From: Lithodes maja
Taxonomy: Eukaryota; Arthropoda; Malacostraca; Decapoda; Lithodidae
DNA: 64,000 nucleotides
Assembly (NCBI GenBank): GCA_037953745.1
Contig: JBAKBP010007433.1
Span: 36,016-100,015 of the forward strand
Direction: 5' to 3'
Positions 10,092 to 21,394 of this stretch are shown here, piece by piece. Positions within the stretch are counted from its first letter, which is position 1. Each line of letters opens with the position of its first letter. The translations under genes and the position numbers were made by a program. The notes beneath the pieces are model-generated. The model worked only from the letters and a program-made list of their open reading frames with translations. It was not told the DNA's origin and did no database searches.

Positions 10092-10716
10092 AGGTACGAT
10101 GATTGTGTGTATTTTAATGTTATATTAACTGACCTAATTTGCAGCTCTTTCTAATTAAATCATGCGTGCCATTGTCCATATCATTTGCAAATTTTATATG
10201 TTCATATGTTTCTTATTAATAATTATTACTTTCATTTTCACTTCTCTTCAGTCATTTGCTTTCGCATATTATTTCATTATTCAGTATTTCCATGACATTC
10301 AGTAATTTATTATGTAACTGTCATGCGTCAGTTATATTTTATTATTATATATTCATATTTATACGTATCAGGCTATTACTTTCTTGCTTTGTTATTGCCG
10401 TCGCGGGCATTTGTATATGATGAGTGTATATTAATTTTAGAAAACATATATTATATTCATCTATATTTTCAACATCTATTTTATTCATCTATATTTTATT
10501 TAGTAGTCACTTTTGTGAATGAATGTCAAGTCGTAAATATTTGCCTGCCATGTTATTTAAGGACATATTTTTGGGTATTATTACTAGATACTATTTTCAG
10601 CAAAGATAAGTATTATTTATTGTTTCATAACATATTACTGGCATATGGGATTGGAATTCTAAACACAGTATTCACAACAGAATTTTATTTTAAACTTTAC
10701 ATTGGACGGAAATTCT
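10092..10716. other. AT-rich spacer between the convergent Harbinger genes
   Basis: This is the shared 3' region of the two convergent genes. The 149-codon ORF at 10323 is hydrophobic AT-rich noise. Candidate poly(A) signals are not distinctive. Confidence 0.5.
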
Positions 10717-13002
10717 CTACTGCCCCTCGTGCTGCGGTGTGTGTAGTGTTGGGTTTGGGGAGTCCAGGTTGAGACTCACATCAAAGAGTTGCCTCTGAAA
10801 ACTTCTCCCAGGTGTGGCGGGCACCGCGAGGTGTGTCCCATATGTGGGGGTGGAGCTGCCCCACAAGGTGGGCGTAAACTGTGGGGCCGGTCCAAGAGGT
10901 TGGCCCAGGTGTGGAGTCAGCTGTGGCACACGTTGTTGGTATACCTGGGGCGCAAGTTGGACGCTGACGGAGGGTTGTGGAGGTTGGACGGGGGGTGGTG
11001 CCGCACTCGCTGGGGTTGCAGTTGCCCCCGAAGCCCGTTGCCGCGCCATCTTGTCCATCTGCAGCACGTAGGTAGTCATCTCCTGCTGAGCCGTGTTGCA
11101 GTCATCGGCAGACCACTCATTCATGACTTCCGCAAGGTAGGCAACGAACGCGGAAACATGAGGCTTGAGGCGTCCACCTCCTGTCTTCACGCTTTCCCGG
11201 AGTTCACTGACGTCCTTGCGGAAGGCGGTCACCGTCTGCTGTATCTATAAAGAGAGATGTCCAAAAAGTTGATTATTATCAGACAGCGTCAGGATAATTA
11301 TGCAATGCACACTCATAAATAACATAAATCTCCATCTGCATTCCAGATTTCTGTAAGATATGTATTAGGAATATTACATAATAGGTACATGTTAATAAAA
11401 TATGTTTAGTTTACATCATCAATGAAGTTAGTAGCGCATGTCAATATTTGCCTTACCGTGTCAGTGGGAGTGGCGCATTCGCAGTCCAGAGCAACTCTTA
11501 ACATTATATAACTTGTCTTACCTTTCCACACCTTACATTCATTTGTTTGCATATGCACATTTCTATAATTTTTCTCACCTCTTCTATTTCAGCGGAGCTG
11601 GTTGAAGCCTTCTGCCGCTTGGTGCCTGTTGTTGTGCTGTGCTGGGAGGCCCCAGACGCAGAGTCCTCGGCCTCTGTCCTGGTGTCGAGTACAGGGTCGT
11701 CCAGCTCAGGCGCATCATCGTTGGTGTCGGATGAGGCATGCTGTGGGAACTGTTTGTTGGGGTGAAAACAAGAAGATTATTTTATAATGGTATGTTGTGA
11801 TGCGGCCTGGTATATGAACTGTGTTATCGGAGGAAGGCAGATGTAATATTTTTACTGTAATGTGGTGAGTCGGGATGTGTTATAGTGTAATGAATGGCAT
11901 TTGGGGGTAGGAGTTTGGTGTTGCAATGATGTTAATAAATAATTATTAATTAAAATAAAAAATCTATGGAGATTGTTTCATTGAAACCACAAAGCATGCA
12001 TAACATGACAGCAAAATGTAACATAAACACTGCCTTAAGGGAATAATTGGAAATGATTAAATAAGTATTGCTGAATTTGAATAACATATATAATAAACAC
12101 TCACATTACCGGTGCTACGAGGCTTGTTCCGCACAATGTGACCCCTGAAAAAACTGCCCTGTTCAAGGATCCACTGATCACGGTCGCTGTACCGTATTTC
12201 AGCCCCAGCACCACTCTTCCTTGCCGTCAACTTGCCAAACCTGGAGCGGATGTTGTCGCACCAGGTCCTCAGCTGAGCACCTGTTTGCAAGACAAAATCA
12301 CATATAATAGAAACGTATATATCACACAACAATGTCTATATATCACCCAATATTACAGGTATCTACCCAGGTAAACAGTGTCACTATTCATCACAACACA
12401 TAAAAATTTGTACTAACACAGATAAACAACGTAAATATTAATAATATAACATTTCACGTATCAATATGGGAAAACTTACCTTTTATTGGAGGGGTCAGAG
12501 TCTTGGCCTTCTTTTCAAACAGGCGCCACTTCCGGTCAGAGTCCTTGAATTCTCGGGCCTGCTTATCATACATGAATGTATGTGCCCGCAACCACTCCAT
12601 CACGGCGACCTCGTCTTCGGGGCGCAACACTACCCTCGTTATAGTTCTTTTGGATTTGACGCCGTAGATAATCGCATCTGGGGAGGCCTCGTCAGCCGTC
12701 TCGATGTCGATCTCCTGGATGTCATGGGTGTCCTGGGTGTCCTGGGTGTCCTGGGTGTCCTGGCTGCTCCCTGGCGGTAGCATGCTGGTTTTGGCGGGAG
12801 CTGGTGGCGGTGCTTGCCGCTTGGCAGCGGGGGGTGTTTGGCGTGGAGGCTGGCTGTCTTGGATTACCTCCATGCTCTCCTCCTCACTCATCTGGGTCTC
12901 GTCTCCAAAGAAGTCTTCCAATCGGTTGTCGTCTTCTTGCCTCTGGATTTTCTGTGGACTCTGTGACTTCCTGGTCTTTGGTGTTCGACTGGGTCCAGGC
13001 AT
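10717..13002 (-). CDS. Harbinger MADF/Myb-like DNA-binding protein, four exons
   Basis: On the minus strand the exons are 13002-12480, 12280-12105, 11749-11579 and 11244-10717. All introns are GT-AG (donors GTAAGT, GTGAGT, GTGAGA), and the phases fit to give 465 residues. Residues 1-110 are disordered and Pro/Gln-rich, with a QDT repeat (81-92). Residues about 125-230 form a MADF/Myb-SANT-like domain (VMEWL near 135, MYDK, then after intron 1 LRTWCDNIRSRFGKL and SGAGAE). Residues 230-290 are acidic and Ser-rich, and the C-terminus is Pro/Gln-rich after a helical segment. Partner proteins of this type help deliver PIF/Harbinger transposase to DNA and to the nucleus. The structure is predicted from splice signals and frame only. 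Confidence 0.82.
12720..12763. repeat. 9-bp coding tandem repeat
   Basis: GTGTCCTGG-type units repeat four to five times and encode the (Gln-Asp-Thr)n tract of the MADF protein on the minus strand. Confidence 0.85.
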
Positions 13003-13124
13003 GGTGTAAAGGCGGTATAGGTGAGCGTAGAGGTCAGGGTAGAGGCGCGGCGAGGGTGAGGGTGGTAGGTGTGCGTCGTTGGTGGTCTCATTGAAGACTG
13101 TTGGGGAGTGCGCTGCCTGGGGCC

Positions 13125-13133
13125 TATATATAG
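13125..13133 (-). promoter_or_regulatory. TATA box of the MADF-like gene
   Basis: CTATATATAG stands about 120 bp before the ATG at 13002 on the minus strand, just inside the inner edge of the right inverted repeat. A short out-of-frame ATG at about 13090 may form an upstream ORF, if transcription starts above it. Confidence 0.5.
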
Positions 13134-13151
13134 GGGCCGTGTTGCCGTTCT

Positions 13152-13857
13152 GTTGGGAAAAATGTCTAGTATTTCTTGTCTGGTGGATGCGGCTGTTTTC
13201 GGTTCGACTTTTGTGTTGTCGGTTGGAGTTTTCTGTTGTCGGTTACTTGTCCGGTCAAGTTGGCTCGACTCTTCTGCCACATTGGGTTCCGGGTGTTGTC
13301 ATACGTCTGCACTCCTGTCAATGTGGTTGGAGTCTGCTGTATGCGGCTGCATGCGGATGAATTCCGCTGTTGTCTGTTGTACTCGTATGACTCATATTTT
13401 TGCATAATTTTTAATTTTTTTATGCAAATTTATGCAAATTTATGCACACGACTTCAGCAGACTTCAGCAGACTTTTTCGGTTGTACTCGTGTCCGGCGGC
13501 TGTACTCTGGTGTATGCGGCAGTAGTCTTTATGCTACACATGAAACACAATTCGAGCCGATATACACAAGGACTACAGCCGCATACAGAAGACTTGGTAC
13601 GACTAGCGCCGACTAGAGCAGACTACTCCCCGCATCCACCAGACAAATTTCAAGTCTGGCCCAAATTTCAAAACTGACAAACATTTTCGTCGCGGACCGC
13701 GACTTGACACGCATTGCCCGGACTTCACCAGACTACAGACGACTACAGCCGCATGGGTAGGAATAGGTGCCGACTTGATGCCGCATGCAGCAGAGTCGCT
13801 ACTCGGTTGCTTTCTGCTGCATTCGGCGCCCGAGTCCTGTATGTGTGAAAGGGGCAT
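13152..13857 (-). repeat. right terminal inverted repeat of the Harbinger element
   Basis: Reverse complement of 7533-8230, ending in GGGGCAT at 13857. Differences from the left arm are few substitutions and short indels. No duplicated inner terminus is seen on this side. Confidence 0.9.
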
Positions 13858-14252
13858 CAGACGGCGATACGGCTATATATAGGTCCCTCACCCATACATT
13901 ATACAACTCGCGGGCTATATCTCCGATTTTGACCATCCAAACGCTGTTTTCACTCGTTTTATTGTTGTTTCAGGTTAATACCTTTATAATCAACCCATAA
14001 TAGGTGCATATGGATAAGTATTAATGCTATTAATGGTACAATGAATATTTTAGTGACGGAAACACCTCAAATACATGCGCACAGGGAGAGGTGTCTAATT
14101 ACCCCCATGCGCACTTCAGAGGTTAAATATAGGATACGAACTTCTTAACAACTGTCGAATTATTCCCACCTAAGTAGAATACTTAGATTTGGAAAAATAG
14201 TACTACAATATTAATAATAATAATAATCATTATCATCTTCTTTGGTGTTGTA
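13858..14252. other. non-coding stretch
   Basis: Right flank of the Harbinger element. AT-rich, with a short (TAA)n at 14213-14225. No gene is seen. Confidence 0.45.
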
Positions 14253-14256
14253 TTAA

Positions 14257-14350
14257 CCCCTTCTGTACCGGTGACGTCTTATTATTTTTATTCTAGCTAT
14301 ATTTAGACGATATTGTGCAGCTTCGGAAGGATCTATGGTACTAAAAAGGG
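14257..14350. mobile_element. short MITE flanked by TTAA
   Basis: TTAA at 14253-14256 and 14351-14354 enclose 94 bp. The termini are imperfect inverted repeats (CCCCTTCTGTACC against the complement of GGTACTAAAAAGGG). The terminus resembles that at 35076, suggesting one piggyBac-type MITE family. Confidence 0.55.
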
Positions 14351-15176
14351 TTAATTAAGATAGTTCGAAGCCTATCGTGTAATACGATAAATAGGCAATA
14401 TATGCTAACATTCGTCTCTATGACGTATCTAGTTGGGCAGTTGGTCAACGGTCGTTTCCATGGTTAAGGCATAGGAATTCAGATTGTGAATAGTAAGATT
14501 GCAAGTTGTAAATAAGTTAAGATTATAAAAGGCCTAATATGCTATTATGCAATATTGATATGGTCTTGTGCAGTATATTGTGTACAGTATATGACTTTAT
14601 CATATATATTAAATTATCGTATTAGCAACTCAGATGCAGTACGATATTTTTCCCGCCTCGCGGTAGCCACGGCAGCAACCCGGCGTTCCGGGAGACGTCA
14701 GAGCACTAACAGACATCACTCAGTCAACACTTATTTTTCCGTTTCCTTTAATTGTGTTATAGTGCCTATAGATACAGCAAATGGCCAGAATTCTTCACTC
14801 ATCATCATCATAGAATCATAGATGCTCTCATCGACGCCATGACTGACAGATAAGAATGGTTTTCTCATACTCATGATCATTTAACTAATTATTTCGGTTC
14901 CCTTCCTCTGAGTGAGCTATAGTGCCACTCGTCCTACCCACCATCCCTCATCTTGACCGGCCTATGTCCTGCCTCATTGTTCTGTGTGGATGTTGGTAAG
15001 TTGAATCCCGGTATTTGATTAACCCTATCATTATTATTCAAATGTGTTTTTATGTGAGTGACCATTTAGGTTCAATTTTGATTCAATTTAGATTCAATTT
15101 AGTTTAAAGTAGATTTGACTAGGATTTGATTTGGATTTGGATTATATATATTAACTTCACTGAACATTCCATCACA
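14351..15176 (+). other. probable 5' LTR region of the BEL/Pao relic; left edge unresolved
   Basis: The segment ends ATCACA immediately before a primer-binding-site-like sequence, as expected for the 3' edge of a 5' LTR. I could not find the TG that would mark its left edge, and no second LTR is present for comparison. At about 14733-14770 and 14885-14930 a diverged word pair ending TATAGTGCC is repeated. No gene is present. Confidence 0.4.
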
Positions 15177-15197
15177 TTGGTGCCCAGACCCGGGATT
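15177..15197 (+). promoter_or_regulatory. primer-binding-site-like sequence of the BEL/Pao relic
   Basis: TTGGTGCCCAGACCCGGGAT follows the LTR-like CA. It begins with TGG one base in, as for priming by the CCA end of a tRNA, and resembles BEL/Pao PBS regions. The tRNA identity is not determined. Confidence 0.5.
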
Positions 15198-15601
15198 TAA
15201 CTTCTAACTAGCTATTTTTTAAAGGCAATGAGCAAGGGGACATACAACAGGATGCAGGAACAACTCTACGATAAATTGGTAGGACTAACTAAGCGTTGGT
15301 TAGAGCCGGAATGCAGGGTTGTGTCGTTGCAACTCCCGAAATCCTACATCCCACCCATCACCTTCCCCCAGTAATATTTCTTTCATTTTCAGACTTTCTA
15401 TGACACCCGACTGACATAACATTTCTTTGTTCATACTGTGGCCATATGATGTATTGCCGGAAATTCTATTGTACTGTTTTTTGTCCACAATAATTGAAGT
15501 CTGCCATCACCTGCACCTCTTAAACTAGGCTACTAAATTGCTGTTAATAATATAACATTGTAGTATCGTCAAGTATAGATAGCCTATAGGTTTACATAAA
15601 G
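15198..15601 (+). other. leader of the BEL/Pao relic
   Basis: Sequence between the PBS-like site and the Gag ATG at 15602. A short ORF starts at 15229 but stops within about 45 codons and matches nothing I know. Confidence 0.45.
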
Positions 15602-15994
15602 ATGGATAAACAACAGGTGATGCAGTCTGGAGGGGTGACAAGTAAGGCTCCGAAAAATCAGAGAGCTGGACTTCGGGTACTTTTGAATAGATTAATGGCT
15701 GATTTAAACACATTTGTCACTACTGCTGCCCTCGAGGACTTGGAGGTTAGGCTAGATAATGTTCAAGCTACACATAGTCGTATTGTTACTTTGAGTGAGG
15801 TGATTGTAACGAGTATGATGGACGAGGACGAGATATTAGCAGAGTGTGAAAATCGTGCCTTGTATGACAAAACAGTCTTCAAAGCGAAGCACTTATTGCA
15901 ACGCGCTATCACGTCTATGAGGGGAGGCGAAAACGACGCCACCAGACGGGCAGAGCCGCGACACACTGTGCACCTCCCAAAGCTCAATCTACCT
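15602..15994 (+). pseudogene. BEL/Pao Gag, N-terminal part
   Basis: 131 codons, from an ATG to the CR1-like insertion. The stretch RAGLRVLLNRLMADLNTF, the charged helical region after it, and the LPKLNLP motif just before the break are the pattern of Pao-type Gag N-termini. The rest of Gag is at 30290. The frame is open here; the interruption alone makes it non-functional. Confidence 0.7.
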
Positions 15995-16560
15995 GGCTCA
16001 GCGACAGAAAGCAAAGAGTAGTCATAAATGGTAAGGCATCTAAATGGACCAATGAAAGTAGCGGGGTACCCCAGGGATCGGTAATAGGACCAATTCTCTT
16101 TCTAATTTACATCAACGATAGATGAGGGTCTCACCTGTACAATCTCAAAGTTTGCTGACAATACAAAAATTGCAAACAGCGTACTCTCAAAAGAACAAGT
16201 TGACAATATGCAACACAATCTAGATAAGTTGTCATATTTGGCCCAAATTTGGCAAATGAGTTTCAATGCTGATAAATGTAAAGTACTACTGTACATATCG
16301 GATACCGAAATGAGAAAGCAAACTGTTCGATGAATGGCACTCAGCTTAAGAGTGTAGACAGAGAAACCGAAATGGGAGTAACAATATCGGGTAACCTAAA
16401 ACAGAGTCAACAATGTTCAGAAGTTGTTAAAAAGACAAACAAACTAATTGCCTTTATAGGCAGGTCATTTGAGCATAAATCCAAAGAAGTTATCCTAACT
16501 CTTTACAATTCCTTAGTCCGTCCTCTTCTGGAATACTGTGTTCAATCCTGGTGCCCTTAC
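15995..16560 (+). pseudogene. CR1-like reverse transcriptase fragment (element A, first part)
   Basis: Starts at the residues matching the WLSNRKQRV segment of the full copy. It covers SGVPQGS and FLIYINDI-like motifs and the region around the catalytic motif (reading FADN-like in place of FADD), then MNGTQLK and LEYCVQSWCPY. A frameshift near 16122 and other changes break it. It continues at 29311 after element B. Confidence 0.8.
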
Positions 16561-16590
16561 TTTTTTTTTTGTTTTTTTTTTCTTTTTTCT
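16561..16590 (-). other. A-rich tail of element B
   Basis: T-rich on the plus strand, so a poly(A)-like tail at the 3' end of the minus-strand element B, directly abutting the interrupted codon of element A. Confidence 0.85.
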
Positions 16591-16602
16591 ATGTGATTGA
16601 GG

Positions 16603-16643
16603 GAGGCAAAAGGCATAACTGCCTATAGCGAGTGCCTCCCCCA
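16603..16643 (-). other. possible 3' UTR hairpin of element B
   Basis: GGGAGGCA and TGCCTCCC pair across a loop of about 25 bases, close to the A-rich tail. The position fits a reverse-transcriptase recognition stem, but this is inference. Confidence 0.4.
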
Positions 16644-16669
16644 TAGTTGAAAGAGTGACAGGGCCAAAA

Positions 16670-16900
16670 TCAAGGGACGTCTGAGCCAAAATGCCTGGAC
16701 ACACGGAGTTTGAAGCAATTTAAGTCATAGGAAACGGGAAAGACTGATTCTGGGAGAGAGTTCCAGAGCTCAGCTGTTGAGTAGAAGAAAGTTTGAGAGT
16801 AACATTTCACTCTTGGGTTGGAGAGTTGCACAGAGTAGGGGTGGGATTGAGTTGCAAGACGGGTACCACGTGCCCTACGTAAAGGAGGTGGTATGCACTG
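16670..16900 (-). pseudogene. element B ORF2, C-terminal part
   Basis: Continues the reverse-transcriptase ORF from the other side of LTR element C. The frame is kept if one copy of the ACTG target duplication is counted. Typical C-terminal motifs are SHPYSVQLSNPRV, FFYSTAELWNSLP and FKLRVSRHF, with a stop at 16670-16672. Confidence 0.82.
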
Positions 16901-18794
16901 TGTTACGTCCTGGGATATATAAACACTGGGCTCTTTCTATTGGACTAGGTATGCGGCAACAAGCAACAACGGAAAACGCTAGATCCAACCCTTATCTATA
17001 AACCCAGGCAACAAACCACCCTAAACCGTCAAGAGTCCTGCCTGGACAACGAGGTATCCTATGACTCGGTTACAGGGTGCACGCACTATAGACTGCTGAT
17101 AGTCAAGCAGGCTATATAAAAGATCACACAATTAAGTTGACTTAAAGCTTCAAGGAAAAGATAGATAACGGAATTAAATTGCAGAAACAATTTAATAACA
17201 AACTAGAAGAAAGTACATTTAACGTTACGTTAATTAATACAACTAATCACCCCTGCATGAAAGAAGGTGAAAGCAAACAGTCCTCAAAACATCGTACCGG
17301 TAGACAAGATGCGTGTTTCTAAACTGCATGAGGCTACTGTAGGATCTGATGCTTAGCAAAGAAAGTACGTTACGGATTTAGAGAACTCTTAACTCATAAG
17401 CAGGAATAAATACTAGTGATAGGCCATACAGTGTATAATGGCATAGGTATAATTAAATAAAGGCAGCAACTCGCAACATAACCACATACAGGTGTGCTTC
17501 TCACTCTTAGTCAGGCAAGCCTGCTCGGACAGAGTCTCTAAGCCACACCCTGACTCACAATGCTCACAAAAACGGTAAACTGTGGCACAATAACAAGCAT
17601 ACAGAGATCATAAACCCCTAGCTGTTAATCTGCCAGGTGGCAGAGGTCTAGCCGGAAGGATATAGGCTTCGGATACCCGGGCTGAGCCACCTGCTCTAGC
17701 CTAGGGACGTTCCCAAGTCTGTGCGCCAAATTACTCTAATTGAAAGGGTGCTCTCTTGAGAGACTCAGATCGCAAGTATCTGACTCTCTCCTGGCGACCC
17801 TAAAACAAAAGCAAGACGTGCTAGCGCAGTGCTGAGTGGACTAGGCAAGGGCCCTCACACAACACAACACTAGACACTCAGGGACACAGACAAGAAAATG
17901 CCCCCAGACTCCCACGGGTATCCTAGTAAAGTCGTGCGGGTCCACAGGACTCGCACCAGCAGACTTTACTTAAAGGATCGCAAAAAGCCTCCCCTCCGGT
18001 CTAGCCCCTGCTAACCTGACACAAGAACACACTAGCAAGCATGAAACCACCAAATATGAGACAACAAAAAAGCTTCCTAGGTCTCATTAACAATTACGTC
18101 TCTGCGTAAGGCCCAAAATCCTATCTAGTTATCTGAGAGCTCGTCGTTAATACAATAATAGATATAAGGTCTATCAAGGGGATGGGATAATTAAATAGAT
18201 TGGTGAAGTAGTGGAAGGAAGGTATACAAAGTAAGAGAGAAAGTTTCTAAGTGGGGTTGAGAGGGATAGATATCAAGGGGGTCCGAAGGGTACGACAGTG
18301 AGGTGAGCTCTGAGTCTTGAATCTGTCTGGACCCCACCCTAGGCATACAAAATACATCCCAGGCTTGGCAACACTCAACACTGTTGCCTGGTCAAAATCC
18401 TCTACCCCGTGCGTGAGTCGAAACTAAGCCTAACGTTGCAATCAAATGCATATGGCAACGCTTCAGGCTCGTCCCAAGCTGGCAAGCGAAGCAACGTCCC
18501 AAGCCGGTCTCTCTCTCCCGCTCGTCTCCTCCCGCCCTCACTAGACTTTCATCTTATATATTATAATGAAATAATCAACTATCGAGAATAAAATATACTA
18601 AGATGCGTTGGTTAAGAATAAGGGCAGCTTCAAGCTGTGAAACAACATAAGAATATCCCAGACATTAGTTACGTTGTCGTAGGATATATACTAAGGAAAA
18701 GCCTGCCGACCGGCTGCCACCAGCCGGTTTCTAAACGGCTGGGCAGCCGACGCGCGCGCATGCCCGCACGTGGCTACTATGCAGAAGCGTCACA
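16901..18794 (-). repeat. 3' LTR of element C
   Basis: 1,894 bp, nearly identical to 24427-26323. The GC-rich end near 18710-18780 contains an inverted GACCGGCTG/CAGCCGGTT motif. The plus-strand ORF across its start is present identically in both LTRs and is not a gene. Confidence 0.93.
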
Positions 18795-18804
18795 CCTCCC
18801 CCAA
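18795..18804 (-). promoter_or_regulatory. polypurine tract of element C
   Basis: The sense strand reads TTGGGGGAGG directly before the 3' LTR TGTG. This is the normal plus-strand priming site. Confidence 0.75.
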
Positions 18805-19120
18805 GATATAAGACCCTTGACTAAGTTCTTCATATCTAACAGAAAGCTTCTCATAGTACCACACACTGTTGCGACACAAGGCACTATATATATAAAAAAA
18901 TAAAGACTGTTGCGCTCCACCGAGCAAGTTCAACTAACTTAGCGACAATAAGCGAAAACATTCAACTTAGATACTGCTACAACATCTTATACAAAATTTT
19001 ACACGTTATAAAAAATAAAGAGTTTTTATAAGGTTTTTGCTTTTTTTAATTTGTTTTTTTCGGCTGAACTACAGTGACAGCCTATTTTCCTCCCCACTCA
19101 ACCCTCAATCCTGTGGCAGT

Positions 19121-20110
19121 CTAACCAACATCATCCACCCTTGATAGACAATCCGCTATCACGTTATCATAACCGGCAATATAGCGTATGTCCAGATTAT
19201 ACTCCTGAAGCATGAGTGACCACCTGGTCAGCCTCATATTCCGGTTATGAAACTGATTCAAGAATTTCAGAGGGTGATGATCGGTATAAACCACTACGAC
19301 TGGTCCGAAAGCAGGAACATATACATCGAAGTGCCTGAGCACCAGCACTATCGCCAGGAGTTCTTTTTCAATTACAGAGTAATTCCTTTGTGCACTATTG
19401 AATTTTTTACTGTAAAAACTCACTGGATGTTCGATACCTTCATCATCTGTCTGTAAGACGGCAGCCCCAGCCCCTACGCCACTGGCATCAGTCGCCAGCT
19501 GAAAAGGTCTGCTGAAGTCCGGGGCCCTGAGTATGGGGTGGGTACATAACAGGTGTTTCACCAAGGAAAACACCTCTGCACACTCAGGAGACCACCGGAA
19601 CTTCTTGTCCTTAGATAATAAGTCAGTTAAAGGTGCAAGTACAGTCGAATAGCCTTTGATGAAGCGACGATAATAGCCTATCATACCTAGAAACCGCATG
19701 ATTTGTTTCTTAGTCGTAGGCTGGGGAAACTGATCGATGGCTTTGATCTTTGTCTGTGGAGGGCACACCTGACCCATCCCCACCTCGAACCCCAGATACA
19801 AAACTGTGGCTTTGACAAAATCGCACTTACCCAGGTTTACCACCAAACCTGCTTCATTCAGTTTATTAAAAAGCTGTCCGATGTGAGCACAGTGACTGTT
19901 AAAATCCTCGTCGTATATTATGACATCATCTAGGTACACCGTACAGTTGGGAATGTCGGCTACAATGTCGTTCATTAATTTCTGAAATGTTGCAGGGGCA
20001 TTTTTCAGCCCGTATAATAACATGGCAACGATATGTGGCACCGTCCACCACAAACCCACACACCTCTCGCGCTCGCTCAGACAAGGGCACTTGCCAATAA
20101 CCCTTAACAA
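19121..20110 (-). pseudogene. element C RT palm and RNase H
   Basis: 329 codons, with the useful part starting at LLYGLKNAPATFQ (about residue 31). The RT active site is YLDD at 59-62. The connection has LGFEVG and FLGMIGYYRRFI. RNase H has D208 (ATDASGVGAGAAV), E248 (KELLAIV) and D277 (YTDHHPLKF), ending in the IADCLSR motif. The stop lies 325 bp from the polypurine tract, so RNase H is the last domain and no integrase follows it. Confidence 0.88.
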
Positions 20111-20270
20111 GGTCTATCTTAGTGAGGAACTTGGGTTTTCCTATCTTATCCAAACTGTCGTCCACGCGAGGGAGGCATTTGTGGGGGTTAAACCATTCAA
20201 CCTGCGGAAATCTATACAAAACCGCACCTTGCCATCTGGTTTGGGCTGCAGTGTGACTGGGGAAGTCCAC
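19926..20270 (-). pseudogene. element C RT central fragment
   Basis: Carries the next RT motif (KFLTKIDLVKGYWQVPLSER) in a third frame, ending its useful part near 20040 where the palm continues in the ORF 20110-19121. The frame changes on both sides are single-base in effect. Confidence 0.75.
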
Positions 20271-21394
20271 CTTACTGCACCCTCAGAAATCAGCCCACGT
20301 TTCAGCATATAATCCAGCTCTTCCCTAAGTGCTGGTAATTTAATAGGGGGAACACGGTATGGCACTGATTTAAAGGGCGGGTGGTCCCCAACATCGACAT
20401 CGTGCACCGCTTGAGTAGTGAGGCCAGGATGCTCTGCGAAAACAGCTGGGTTTGAATCAAACAAGTGCTGCACAGCTACACGCTGTTGCTCAGGCAGGTG
20501 CAATATCAACTCGTGAGCCACTTGTCTAGAATTCCCCGCCCACTGATCCGCGGAAACATGACAATCCCAATTATCCTCCCCCGCAGCTTGACTGTCCCTT
20601 CCTCCTTCTCCACCACGATCGCTGCAGATCAACACCGGGACAGTGAGAGGCTCGGAGGGGCGCCTTACATACTCTTTCATCAGATTTACATGGCAAAGTT
20701 GGTTCTTTTTCTTACGATCAGGAGTAGTTACTAAATAGTCGAGATCAGAAACCTTCCTTACAACCCTATACGGACCAGAATACTTGGCAGACAAGGGGTG
20801 TCCCACCAGAGGCAGTAGTATCAGTACCTCCTGATCTACTTCAAACTCCCTCAGCTTCACCTTCTGGTCGTATCTGTCCTTCATCTGAGCGTGTGAACTC
20901 TTAAGGTTCCGACCTGCTACCTCCAAGCTCTTTAGCATTCTCTCACGGCTTTCAACTACATACTTTAGAAGCGAGCATGGCTTTGTGACTCCCTCCCAGA
21001 TCTCCTTGACTATATGGAGGGGCCCCCTGACCCTGTGTCCAAAAACCAACTCGTTCGGGCTAAATCCCAAGCTCTCCCCAGGTACTTCTCTCGCAGCAAA
21101 TAAAACGTATGGGAGACCTAGATCCCAGTCCTTCCCATTTTCCATGCAATAACACCGCAACATACTCTTGAGAGTCGAGTGCCACCTTTCCAAAACTCCC
21201 TGACTCTCGGGATGGTAGGCAGATGACACCACAGACACTATCCCATGTTGCTGCATGGTCTGCTTAAACAGAGCAGAAGTAAAATTGGATCCCCTGATCA
21301 GACTGGATCTCCTGAGGGTAGCCATAACGAGAGAAATAGACAAGTAGGTTTTTGACAACAGTCTTAGCCATCCCGTTGCGCATGGGGTAAGCAT
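20141..21394 (-). pseudogene. element C integrase C-terminus joined to RT start
   Basis: 417 codons; the first 35 or so are out of frame with integrase. SAYHPESQGVLERWHSTLK carries the catalytic Glu (residue 69). A GPY/F-type module is at about 200-222 (KYSGPYRVVRKVSDLDYLV). After a linker, the RT begins at about 325: HPPFKSVPYRVPP, LDYMLKRGLISE, SPVTLQPKPDGKVRFCIDFR. One uninterrupted frame therefore passes from integrase into RT. The frame is lost near 20160-20190, within the RT fingers. Confidence 0.88.

Larger units (their letters stand above)
7533..13857 (+). mobile_element. PIF/Harbinger DNA transposon, apparently complete
   Basis: The 6.3-kb element is bounded by the same terminus in inverted orientation: ATGCCCCTTTCACACATACA at 7533 and its complement ending at 13857. 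It holds the two genes diagnostic of the superfamily, a DDE_Tnp_4/HARBI1-type transposase (+) and a MADF/Myb-like DNA-binding protein (-), convergently arranged. Both have TATA boxes and spliced ORFs without frame breaks, so the copy could be autonomous. The inverted repeats are unusually long (about 700 bp). I could not identify a convincing 3-bp target duplication: the bases beyond the shared AT differ (CTT on the left, CAG on the right). Confidence 0.88.

Noticed and set aside
10789..11250. Plus-strand ORFs opposite the last exon of the MADF-like gene
   Set aside because: GC-rich shadow frames; the minus strand has splice signals and a coherent protein.
16777..17001. Plus-strand ORF in the LTR of element C, with a shared tail at 24303-24527
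   Set aside because: Antisense to the element and duplicated only because the LTRs are duplicated.
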